Assembly: GCF_000482465.1 (NCBI RefSeq)
Contig: NZ_KI519420.1
Span: 636,343-700,342, forward strand
Reading direction: 5' to 3'
DNA from: Runella limosa DSM 17973
Lineage (GTDB): Bacteria > Bacteroidota > Bacteroidia > Cytophagales > Spirosomataceae
Length of the DNA stretch: 64,000 bases
Part shown: positions 34,226 through 42,964 of the stretch, piece after piece
Numbering within the stretch: position 1 is the stretch's first letter
Layout of the letters: each line of letters begins with the position of its first letter
Translations under genes and position numbers: made by a program
Notes under the pieces: model-generated
What the model saw: the letters and a program-made list of their open reading frames with translations, nothing else
The model's database searches: none
Told to the model about the DNA's origin: nothing

Positions 34226-34957
34226 TTAGAAGAGTAAACTTAAACCTCCTCCAAAGCTCAATAAACCTATTGGGTGTACTTCTCTGATTTTGTCATCTAC
34301 CTTATCTTCACCGATGGTGAGGGTGCTGGTGAGGTTGTTGTACGACGCACGTGTGCTGATGTAGTCGGCATGGACGGCGAGGGCAAAATTGCGGGTTACT
34401 TTCACACGAATGCTGCTGCCAGCACCCACAGAAAATGAACCGCTTTTGGTTTGAGAGGTTTTGATGGTCAAAGGCACATCATAAAACTGCCCTTTGAGCT
34501 CTGTCGATGGACGCTCAATCCAAGAATAACCACCTGTGACGCGGGCATCGAACATCAAAAGTCCTTTGGATAACGTCAGGTAAGGGCCTACCATAAAGTG
34601 CGAGCAGTTCCAAGTACCTCCCGAAACACTCCAACTTCCGCCAGAGTGACTTGTTTGGATATTTTGTACTAACTTTTGGGTACTTGATTCATTTAAACAA
34701 TTGGTAAATGAACCTACCACCCCCAAACGGCGCGTAAGACGATAACCTCCTGTGATTTGCATCGAAGTACCACGCAGGGCCGAAACGTCCGAAGGAGCCG
34801 TGGGGTCGCCCTTCATAAGCGATTTGACTGGCATACTTATCCCGCCCGAAAGATTGATAAAACCACGGTGGTCGATGTGTGATAAAATAAAAGTTTGTTG
34901 GCCAAAACTCATACCAGCGATGAGCATAGCAACAACCGATGTATATACTTTTTTCAT
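34226..34957 (-). CDS. Outer-membrane beta-barrel protein
   Basis: A 243-residue exported protein with signal peptide 1-19 (ending GMSFGQ), repeated amphipathic strands (GGYRLTRRLGVVGSF; HFMVGPYLTLSKG; FALAVHADYISTR) and a terminal strand GGGLSLLF ending in phenylalanine, the usual barrel signal. No specific family is recognisable. It converges with glgB and is divergent from the following gene. Confidence 0.75.
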   Translation of the reverse strand: MKKVYTSVVAMLIAGMSFGQQTFILSHIDHRGFINLSGGISMPVKSLMKGDPTAPSDVSALRGTSMQITGGYRLTRRLGVVGSFTNCLNESSTQKLVQNIQTSHSGGSWSVSGGTWNCSHFMVGPYLTLSKGLLMFDARVTGGYSWIERPSTELKGQFYDVPLTIKTSQTKSGSFSVGAGSSIRVKVTRNFALAVHADYISTRASYNNLTSTLTIGEDKVDDKIREVHPIGLLSFGGGLSLLF

Positions 34958-35085
34958 TTTATTGTATGGATTAAGGTTACTTGATTAGGGTCTATCAAAC
35001 TCCGTGCCAAACTTTTAAATCGCTGATTTACAGTTGCGATTTGGTGCCAGTGTTTTTGATGAAAAAGATTTTGCGATATTCGTAC

Positions 35086-36201
35086 ATGGATTTAACTAGC
35101 GCAGAACTACTGGAGAGAATCATCGGAAAAATTGCAGCTTTGCAGTCGAAAGGGGAAGGTTGTTTTGATGAAGGGCTTTTTCCCGCCCAGCGCGTCAACC
35201 GCGCGATTGGGTACGTAAGGCAAGATACGACGGTGTTTTTTACGGCCGTTGTTGTGTTTACACTACAAAAAATAAAGTCAACGCTGCCCAAGAAAGCCCA
35301 ACAACAGGTAGAGGTAATTGAAAAAAAAGCTTTAGAAACGTACCCGCTTTTTCAAAACAAAGATGGTCTCAAAACGTATAATTTTTGGAAAACACGGCCG
35401 TCCAATCATTTTCCAAATGGCTATTTATTTCGCCGATTCGAACATTTTCGGATTCCCGATGACGTGGACGATACAGCCATGATTTATCTGACTTCATCGC
35501 CTACTGATGAGGAAGTGTTGTGGCTTAAAGAAAAGCTAATTTTGCACGCAAACCTGACGAAGCTACAAGTAAAGAATACCTACCCCGACTATCGAAATTT
35601 ACGGGCGTATTCCACTTGGTTTGGCAAAAATATGTACATCGAATTTGACGCTTGTGTCTTGGCCAATTTGATGTATTGTATTTATGAATACCAACTTCCG
35701 CTCAATCGACACGACGACGATAGTTTGACCTATATTCGGTCAGTGATTGAGACCAATCGCTACCTAGAAGCACCTTTTCGCTGTGCGCACGAATATCCAA
35801 GAACGGTTCCGATTATTTATCACGTAGCTCGGCTCATGGGCGCTTTTACCATTCCAGCGTTGGAACCCATTCGGGCAAAATTGATTGCAGATACGCAGCA
35901 GTTGTTGACTCAAAAACAACCGATTTTGGACGAAATTGTGCTAAAAACATCATTAATGCGCTTAGGCGTGACAGCGGGGATAACTGTGAGTCGTGATATA
36001 TCAACCTTGACGAAGGCTGACTTTGAAGGGTTTTACTTTTTTATTGCGGGTTTATTGACGGCCTACGAACACCCGTGGCTTTACCGCTGGGCCAATTCGC
36101 CACTGGTGCAAATGCGTTGGGAGTGTGAAGCGCACTGTTGGGTTTTAGTGGCGGAGTATGTTGCGTTGTTTCACACGCAGATGCGCAAAGAAACAAAGTG
36201 A
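35086..36201 (+). CDS. Alpha-helical protein with a DVDDTAM motif (terpene-cyclase-like signature)
   Basis: A 371-residue, apparently all-helical soluble protein. The ATG at 35086 is chosen; an ATG at 35059 would add 9 residues. Residues 125-132 read DDVDDTAM, resembling the DxDDTA acid motif of class II terpene cyclases, within an aromatic context (RRFEHFRIPDDVDDTAMIYL). The helical repeats could form a single alpha/alpha toroid. Class II cyclases usually have two such domains and are larger, so the resemblance could be only local. No signal peptide is seen. No terpenoid genes are adjacent. Function not established. Confidence 0.6.
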   Translation: MDLTSAELLERIIGKIAALQSKGEGCFDEGLFPAQRVNRAIGYVRQDTTVFFTAVVVFTLQKIKSTLPKKAQQQVEVIEKKALETYPLFQNKDGLKTYNFWKTRPSNHFPNGYLFRRFEHFRIPDDVDDTAMIYLTSSPTDEEVLWLKEKLILHANLTKLQVKNTYPDYRNLRAYSTWFGKNMYIEFDACVLANLMYCIYEYQLPLNRHDDDSLTYIRSVIETNRYLEAPFRCAHEYPRTVPIIYHVARLMGAFTIPALEPIRAKLIADTQQLLTQKQPILDEIVLKTSLMRLGVTAGITVSRDISTLTKADFEGFYFFIAGLLTAYEHPWLYRWANSPLVQMRWECEAHCWVLVAEYVALFHTQMRKETK

Positions 36202-36225
36202 TTTCATTTTGCTTCTTTGCGCATC
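36180..36225. terminator. Hairpin between convergent genes
   Basis: GATGCGCAAAGAA (36180-36192) pairs exactly with TTCTTTGCGCATC (36213-36225). The left arm lies in the last codons of the upstream gene. It probably terminates transcripts from one or both sides. Confidence 0.6.
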
Positions 36226-36250
36226 TACGTGATTAAGTGATTGCGCAGAA

Positions 36251-38839
36251 TTAGAAATTAAAACGAAGTTTACCAAAGAAAGAGCGACCCACGTAGCCCA
36301 TTTGTACAGATTCGTACATGCCTCCCGTTTCGCTTTCGTTGGGGTTGTGGTTGTTGGTATAAGTGCCAAGTAGGTTGGAGCAACCGAGGATTAACCGAGT
36401 ACCTTTTTTGAGCAAAAATCCGACGGAGGCATCAGAAATAATACGGGCGTTGTAGATGTTTGAGATGTAATTTCCTTGGTCGTCTTGGCCGTGGCTTTTG
36501 ATGTCAATTTTGGAAAAACCAATAAAACGAAGGTTTGCATTAAACTTGGGTTGTTGAAGGGCAAAAGTTAAATTGAATTTATATTTTGGCGCAGCGTATA
36601 AAACGTAAGACTGATCACGTTCCGAAAAATAGTAGTCTTCTTTGCCTGCCAAAGACGCCGTTGTGTTGATTTTTCCCAAAGACAGGTGGTTATAATTCAT
36701 GGAAAACATCGTTTCGAGTTTTCCTTTTTCACCAATTTCTGAAAAAGCCGTTCCTACAATGTCCACCCCATAACTTTGTGTACTCAAGGCGTTGGTGAAA
36801 AATAAGGCCGATTTTACGTCCAAAGGTTTGAGGTATTTGGCAAGATCGGGGTCGTCTTCGCTAAAATCTCCTGTCAATAAAATACGGTTTTTGACCGACA
36901 CATAATAACCGTCCACGGTTAGGCTAAAGTTGGTATTGGGCTTAAAAACAGCACCTGCACTGGCGTTGATGGCGGTTTCTTGCTTGAGTGGCTTGACTCC
37001 AAGGGCGCGCGTAATGGAGCTATTGTTGGCAGCCAGTACTTTTTCAAATGAGACTCCATCCACAACGTCGTTGAAAATAGAGCTAAAATGCGACTGGGCC
37101 AACGAAGGCGCGCGGAATCCCGTACTGGCTGACCCTCTGAGGGCGAAGGTTTCATTTACTTTCAGTCGAAATGAAACTTTGGCATTGAGGGCATTTCCAA
37201 AATCGCTATACCGCTCAAAACGAGTCGCAAAAGTGGCTAATAGCGAGCGCGTAAGGTCGGTTTCTAGGTCGGCATAAGCACCAAAATTGGTACGGACAGC
37301 ATTCACTTCGTTGTCGGGTCGATAGCCTGGGAATGTCTGAGCGCCGCCAGGCAAATCGGCGGCGTTGGGGTATTTTTTCCAAGAAGCTTCTTCACCTGCA
37401 AACACGTAATAGTCTTCAACCCGTAATTCTGTGCCCAATGCTACGTGGGTCGTACGCAGGCCATTCCGAAATTTGCGCGTCAGGTGCGCTCCTGTCACGT
37501 TTTGCAATAACCCAAAGCCACCTGCATCAAACGACCGAGGGGAATTGGCTCCCAACGACGCGTTGAGGGTATTGGCAACGGTATAGTGCATTTGGTTTTG
37601 GCCAAAAGTATTGTTGATGTCAAAGTTCCAAGCATTATTGGTTTTGGTTTTGACGCCTACCGAAAGCGTTCCATCCCAAATTTGTGACAAAATACGGGGT
37701 TCAAAACCATTGGGATAAATTGCTTTGATGTTTCGTTCGTTGTCGGCCTCATATGTCCAAGAATTAGCATCCGTACTGCGTGACTGTACCCCACCAAAAG
37801 CATAGAAAAATAGTTTTTTCTGACGGTTAAAAGGCGCTTCAGTGTTAAAATACACACTATAACTGTTCACTTTGGCATCGCCAAACTTAGCACGAGGTAC
37901 TTCATTATAGGCACTGCTCGAAGGCCGATACAAACGCCCTCGGCCTATATAATCGGCGGTTACATCAAAAAAACCGTCGTTTTTAAGTACTTTCCCGTAG
38001 TGCAAACTGTAGTTTTGAGAAAAGCCGTCTCCTTGGTCGGTAATGCTGTGGTTGGTATTGACTTTTAGTCCATTGGTGCTAGATTTCAGTACAATGTTAA
38101 TAACGCCTGCAATGGCATCTGAACCGTACTGGGCACTGGCGCCATCGCGTAATATTTCGACGCGGTCAATCGCCGCTACTGGAATGGTGTTGAGGTCGGT
38201 AGGAGTATTTCCACGGCCTGTGGTTCCAAACAAGTAAATAAGCGAAGCTTGGTGCTTACGTTTACCATTGATAAGTACCAAGACTTGGTCTTGTCCAAGC
38301 CCCCGCAAAACCGACGGGTCAACGTGGTCGGCACCATCCGAACCCGACTGGCGGTTGGAGTTGAAGGAAGGGAGTACAAAATGGAGTAGTTGGCTCAAAT
38401 CCAACTGTCCAAAAGCATCGGCAAACTGCTCAATTTTGAGGTTGTCGATGGCCACGGGGGTGTCCGTGTACGTGCGGGTATTGGCGTCGCGCGTGCCGAC
38501 CTCGGTTTCTTCCTGCGTCAGGTCACTCGAAACGCGCATGGAGATGTTGAGTTGATAATCAACAACGCCAAAACGAATAAGGGTGCGGTAGGTGACGTAG
38601 CCTGGCATTGTAACTCGGACAAAATACTCACCTCGGCTGACGGGGATACTGTACCTTCCGTCGCGCCTTGTGGGGGCTGAGACATCAAGTCCTTCGACTG
38701 TAACCTGGGCTCCAATGAGGGGTTTCCCTGTTTGATTTTCATACACGCGCCCCGTGAGTTGTTGGGCAATGACGGTAGAATAGGCAATAACGAGCAAGAG
38801 TAAAGTTGTAATAACTTTTCGGGTAGAGAATAGCAGCAT
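36251..38839 (-). CDS. TonB-dependent outer-membrane receptor
   Basis: An 862-residue receptor with signal peptide (1-25), a carboxypeptidase-D-like N-terminal domain (LTGRVYENQTGKPLIGAQV), plug (SQLLHFVLPSFNSNRQ to DAIAGVINIVLKS, including LRGLGQDQVLVLINGKR) and barrel ending FFGKLRFNF. The plug motif LINGKRKH and absence of a SusD partner place it with classic TonB receptors rather than SusC. Ligand unknown (siderophore, cofactor or sugar). It is divergent from the PmoA-fusion gene with a 211-bp gap. Confidence 0.92.
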   Translation of the reverse strand: MLLFSTRKVITTLLLLVIAYSTVIAQQLTGRVYENQTGKPLIGAQVTVEGLDVSAPTRRDGRYSIPVSRGEYFVRVTMPGYVTYRTLIRFGVVDYQLNISMRVSSDLTQEETEVGTRDANTRTYTDTPVAIDNLKIEQFADAFGQLDLSQLLHFVLPSFNSNRQSGSDGADHVDPSVLRGLGQDQVLVLINGKRKHQASLIYLFGTTGRGNTPTDLNTIPVAAIDRVEILRDGASAQYGSDAIAGVINIVLKSSTNGLKVNTNHSITDQGDGFSQNYSLHYGKVLKNDGFFDVTADYIGRGRLYRPSSSAYNEVPRAKFGDAKVNSYSVYFNTEAPFNRQKKLFFYAFGGVQSRSTDANSWTYEADNERNIKAIYPNGFEPRILSQIWDGTLSVGVKTKTNNAWNFDINNTFGQNQMHYTVANTLNASLGANSPRSFDAGGFGLLQNVTGAHLTRKFRNGLRTTHVALGTELRVEDYYVFAGEEASWKKYPNAADLPGGAQTFPGYRPDNEVNAVRTNFGAYADLETDLTRSLLATFATRFERYSDFGNALNAKVSFRLKVNETFALRGSASTGFRAPSLAQSHFSSIFNDVVDGVSFEKVLAANNSSITRALGVKPLKQETAINASAGAVFKPNTNFSLTVDGYYVSVKNRILLTGDFSEDDPDLAKYLKPLDVKSALFFTNALSTQSYGVDIVGTAFSEIGEKGKLETMFSMNYNHLSLGKINTTASLAGKEDYYFSERDQSYVLYAAPKYKFNLTFALQQPKFNANLRFIGFSKIDIKSHGQDDQGNYISNIYNARIISDASVGFLLKKGTRLILGCSNLLGTYTNNHNPNESETGGMYESVQMGYVGRSFFGKLRFNF

Positions 38840-39050
38840 GATGGATTAGAGTAGTGTTGAGGTCAATAATTTCTACTTTGTTAAAGTGGTATTTTATGGG
38901 TTACGTCTTGACTTTGGTATATGTCTCATTTTTGAGCCACCTAAAAAGTAGCGTTATATTAAATCAATTGTTTGAAAATAACAATGATTTGTAGAAGGAA
39001 CATTTTGTATTTGAATGCTTTTAAGAATAAATAGACTTAATTCAATAGAT

Positions 39051-42000
39051 ATGAAGAGATTATCTGCGTTTTTGGGATTTATTTTATGTTTGTTAATAGG
39101 AATGGCATTCGTTCCAAAGGAAAAACAACAGCTGAAAACTCCGCCAAAAAAGTCGGTGTTACATGCTGTTTACGACTCAAAAAACTCGACCATTTCGGTG
39201 GCTCGTTTAGGTATAAAGCAGTCGATTTTGGTACAAAATGTAAAACCCGACCATCGCCCTTATCTACATCCGATTATCGCCCCCGACGGGAAAGGGATTC
39301 TAACGGAGTACAGTCCGGGTCATCACAAACACCAAACTGGAATTTACTGGGGCTTTACGCGGGTCAACGGCCGCGATTATTTCCATCATCCCGAAGGCGA
39401 TTATTGGCGTAAAGTTTCGGCCAAGGTCATCAAAGCGCAGGGAACAGAAGTGAAATGGGAAACGGTCTATGACCTGCTCGACGACAAAGGCAATGCCGTA
39501 CTGACCGAAACCCAGACGTGGGTGATGCGGGAGCAGGATGGTCGCTATTTGCTGGATTTGGAATGGGCGGGAGAAGCCCAAACCGACGTGACCATCGGTA
39601 AGTACGACTACGGCGGATTGTTTGTACGGATGCCGTGGAAGCAAGGTATCAAAGGAGAAGTAGTCAATGCCGCGCGTCAGAAAAATGAGAAGGCCGAAGG
39701 GCAGCGCGCGGGCTGGGTTGATGTGGGAATGCAAATAGAAGGTCGTTCCGATCTGGCACACATTGCGGTGCTCGACCATCCCGAAAACAAGGGCTTCCCG
39801 CAGCATTGGCGGGTGGACGGGCAGTTGGGGATTGGCCCTGCCAAAGCGCGCCTGAGCGACTGGCAGATTCCGAAAGGCAAGGTAGAGGTCATTAAACACC
39901 AATTGGTGATTTATACGGGTGAGCTCAAAGATGTGAAAATGAACAACACGTGGAGCGATTACAGCGGACAGGAAATGATGTACTCGTTGTGGGGAATTGC
40001 GCAACAGGAAGGACGGGATGCAAAGTTTCTGACGCCCGAAGAAGCCGTTGCCAACATGACCCTCAAGGAAGGATTTAAGGTAAATACGTGGGCGTCGGAA
40101 CCGATGATGACGCAACCGATGGCGTTTTGCTGGGATGATCGGGGGCGGCTCTGGATTGCCGAAAACCGTGATTATGAATCGCGGGGAAGCGGTTTTTCAA
40201 ATGCTGGAAACAGCCGTATTCTGATTCTGGAAGATACCAACCACGACGGCGTAGCTGATACCAAAAAAGTGTTTCTGGAAGGCATCGCCTTTCCTGCGGC
40301 CATGGCGGTGGGTTTCGACGGGTTATATCTGGGCGCTCCACCAAACTTGCTCTTTGTACCTGATCGTAACCACGACGACGTGGCCGACATGAACGATATT
40401 GAAGTACGCCTGACGGGCTGGGGAATTCGTGACCGCCACGAAACGCTGAACAGCCTGCATTGGGGGCCTGATGGCTGGTTGTACGGTTGTCAGGGTTTTG
40501 CAACGCCGTCGAAAGTGCGTAAACCGACGGGAAAAGGAAAACTGTACCGCCACAAAGACCCGTTCCCCGAAGATATTCTGCAAGGCGAAGGGGTGGATAT
40601 CAACGGTGGCGTGTGGCGCTATCACCCGACAAAAGACAAGTTTGAAGTGGTGGCGCATGGATTCAGCAACCCGTGGGGAATAGACTACAATGCTAAAGGT
40701 CAGCTGTTTATCAGCGCCTGCGTTATTCCGCACATGTGGCACATCATTCTGGGCGGAATTTACCACCGTCAAGGGGGACAGCACTTTAACCCTTACATCT
40801 ACAGCGATATACGAACCATCGCCGACCATAGCCACCGTTCGGCGCACGGTGGGGCGCGGGTGTATCAGTCGGACGCGTTTCCTGAGGAGCACAAAGGGCG
40901 GATTTTTATGGCTAACATCCACGAACACGCTGTCCTTTCGGACGTACTTGAGCCTCGGGGTTCTGGATTTGTGGCCAAACACGGCGACGAATTGTTGATG
41001 GCCAACAATGCCCAATGGGTGGGATTCAGCATGGAAGTAGGCCCCGACGGCGGTTTGTACGTGCTCGATTGGCACGATGCCGATATTTGTGGAAAAGAAG
41101 TTGTCAACGGCGAAACGGGACGGATTTTCCGAATTATGCCCAAAGAATCACTGGCTAAAAACTGGGACGGACGCTACGACGATTTGTCAAAACTCTCGGA
41201 TAAACAACTAGCAGCCTTACAAACCAGTCCGAGCGATTGGCACGCCCGCCGCGCACGGGTGATTTTGCAGGCGAGAGCAGTGAAGGGGTTGATTGCCGCC
41301 GATGCGGTAACGGAACTCCAGACAATTTATCGGGAACACGCTAATGCCGATATTCGCCTGAAAGCAATGTGGGCATTGCACGTAACCAACCGTTTGTCGG
41401 TCAATGATTTGCAGGCATCACTGGCCGACAAGGACGAATACGTTCGGGCGTGGGCAATTCAGTTGTTGTGCGAAGATAAAGCTCCGAACGCGGCGGCATT
41501 GAGCGCATTTGCAAAAATGGCCAAAGATGACTCTTCGCCCGTCGTGCGGCTGTATTTGGCATCGGCCATGCAGCGAGTGGACACCGAAACGGCGTGGAAA
41601 ATAGCGGAGCAGTTGGCCAAACACGGGGAGGATTCGGAAGACCATAATTTGCCCAAAATGATTTGGTTTGGACTGGAACCTTTGGTGAAAACCAACCCAC
41701 AACGCGCGTTGGCAATTGCGGAACAAGCACAGGTACCGTTGGTTTCGAAATACATTGCCCGTCGGTTGATTGACGCCAACTCACCCGAGAGCGTAGTCGG
41801 AGCGTTAATCAACGTTGACAAAGGTAAAGGCAAGCCAAACGTCATCAGCATGTTAGAAGGGATGCGCGACGGTTTAGAAGGTAGGTTTGACCTGAAAGCG
41901 CCCGCTAACTGGGCTGCTTTGTATGCGAAACTGAAACAAAGCGGCGGAGAAATGGCGCAATTGGCCTTGCAGATTGCCCAACGTTTTGGCGATACTGAAG

Positions 42001-42896
42001 CCACGCAAAAGTCGATGGTGACGCTCAAAAACAAAAATGCGCCGTTGGTACAGCGGCAGCAGGCGTTACAGGCCATTGCTGTTCGCAAGCGCGAGGAACT
42101 GGTGGCCGAAATTCCCGCCTTGCTCAACGAACCAAAACTGCGTTTAGATGTGATTCGGGCCATCGCTGATTATGACAAAGAACCGCTGGCTAAGTTGCTG
42201 ATTACGAATTATAAAGACTTCAATGTTTCGGAAAAACAACAGGCCATTCAAACCCTGTCGTCGCGACCTAAATACGGCTGGCAGTTGACGCAAGCCCTTA
42301 AAAATCAGACCATCCCTAAGCGGGATGTGCCCCCGTATGCTGCGCGTCAATTGCTGCGGGTAGTCGGAAGTGGTTTTATTGAGGTGTGGGGGCCTATCGA
42401 ACAAGAGCCATCGCTGGAAAAATCGTACGCCAAATACCAGCGAATGATTACCGAAAAAGCCGTGGCAACTGCTAACCCAGTGAAAGGAGAGGTTGTTTTT
42501 CAGCGAACGTGCGGTAGTTGCCACAAAATGTACGGCAAAGGCGGTAACATCGGCCCCGATTTGACAGGCTCCAACCGCGCCAGTCTTGATTACCTGTTGT
42601 TTAATGTGTTGAACCCAAGCGGTGAAATTCAGGACGACTACAAACTCGTGGTCGTCACTACCCGCGACGGACGAACCTACTCAGGCAACGTTATCGCCGA
42701 AAACGAACGTCAGCTGACGATGCGGATTGTGGGGCAAGACGCCGTAGTGGTCAATAAATCCGCGATTCAGTCGCGGGAAGTCATGCCAACCTCACTGATG
42801 CCCGTCGGTTTATTCGACAACCTCACCGAGCAGGAAGTGCTTGATTTGGTCAAGTACCTGCGTTCGGTAAAAGGCGAAAAACAAGCGAAGAAATAA
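39051..42896 (+). CDS. PmoA-PVC dehydrogenase-HEAT-cytochrome c fusion protein
   Basis: A 1281-residue exported protein; the ATG at 39051 begins a hydrophobic signal/anchor (MKRLSAFLGFILCLLIG). Order: PmoA/DUF6807-like domain (about 30-320; HHKHQTGIYWGFTRVNGRDY), a PVC-type beta-propeller dehydrogenase domain (about 335-690; FCWDDRGRLWIAENRDY, LHWGPDGWLYGCQG), alpha-helical HEAT-like repeats (about 720-1100), and a C-terminal cytochrome c with CGSCHKMYGKGGNIGPDLTG. It probably oxidises a sugar or related organic substrate in the periplasm and passes electrons to its heme. Substrate unknown. The PmoA fusion makes it longer than ordinary PVC-type proteins. Confidence 0.88.
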   Translation: MKRLSAFLGFILCLLIGMAFVPKEKQQLKTPPKKSVLHAVYDSKNSTISVARLGIKQSILVQNVKPDHRPYLHPIIAPDGKGILTEYSPGHHKHQTGIYWGFTRVNGRDYFHHPEGDYWRKVSAKVIKAQGTEVKWETVYDLLDDKGNAVLTETQTWVMREQDGRYLLDLEWAGEAQTDVTIGKYDYGGLFVRMPWKQGIKGEVVNAARQKNEKAEGQRAGWVDVGMQIEGRSDLAHIAVLDHPENKGFPQHWRVDGQLGIGPAKARLSDWQIPKGKVEVIKHQLVIYTGELKDVKMNNTWSDYSGQEMMYSLWGIAQQEGRDAKFLTPEEAVANMTLKEGFKVNTWASEPMMTQPMAFCWDDRGRLWIAENRDYESRGSGFSNAGNSRILILEDTNHDGVADTKKVFLEGIAFPAAMAVGFDGLYLGAPPNLLFVPDRNHDDVADMNDIEVRLTGWGIRDRHETLNSLHWGPDGWLYGCQGFATPSKVRKPTGKGKLYRHKDPFPEDILQGEGVDINGGVWRYHPTKDKFEVVAHGFSNPWGIDYNAKGQLFISACVIPHMWHIILGGIYHRQGGQHFNPYIYSDIRTIADHSHRSAHGGARVYQSDAFPEEHKGRIFMANIHEHAVLSDVLEPRGSGFVAKHGDELLMANNAQWVGFSMEVGPDGGLYVLDWHDADICGKEVVNGETGRIFRIMPKESLAKNWDGRYDDLSKLSDKQLAALQTSPSDWHARRARVILQARAVKGLIAADAVTELQTIYREHANADIRLKAMWALHVTNRLSVNDLQASLADKDEYVRAWAIQLLCEDKAPNAAALSAFAKMAKDDSSPVVRLYLASAMQRVDTETAWKIAEQLAKHGEDSEDHNLPKMIWFGLEPLVKTNPQRALAIAEQAQVPLVSKYIARRLIDANSPESVVGALINVDKGKGKPNVISMLEGMRDGLEGRFDLKAPANWAALYAKLKQSGGEMAQLALQIAQRFGDTEATQKSMVTLKNKNAPLVQRQQALQAIAVRKREELVAEIPALLNEPKLRLDVIRAIADYDKEPLAKLLITNYKDFNVSEKQQAIQTLSSRPKYGWQLTQALKNQTIPKRDVPPYAARQLLRVVGSGFIEVWGPIEQEPSLEKSYAKYQRMITEKAVATANPVKGEVVFQRTCGSCHKMYGKGGNIGPDLTGSNRASLDYLLFNVLNPSGEIQDDYKLVVVTTRDGRTYSGNVIAENERQLTMRIVGQDAVVVNKSAIQSREVMPTSLMPVGLFDNLTEQEVLDLVKYLRSVKGEKQAKK

Positions 42897-42902
42897 GATT
42901 TT

Positions 42903-42934
42903 CCCCTCCCGAAAGTTCAAACTTTCGGGAGGGG
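42903..42934. repeat. Palindromic hairpin sharing a core with 1483-1519
   Basis: Arms 42903-42917 and 42920-42934 are perfect 15-bp complements with a 2-nt loop; the core CCCGAAAGTT/AACTTTCGGG is identical to the hairpin at 1483-1519. It follows the PmoA-fusion stop and precedes a co-oriented TonB receptor, so it may act as terminator or intercistronic stabiliser. Confidence 0.75.
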
Positions 42935-42964
42935 AGGTCAAAGCTACTTATCCCCCTACGTCCT

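Noticed and set aside
39300-40115. 271-codon antisense frame within the PmoA-fusion gene
   Set aside because: Shadow of a strongly supported gene, with no independent start context.
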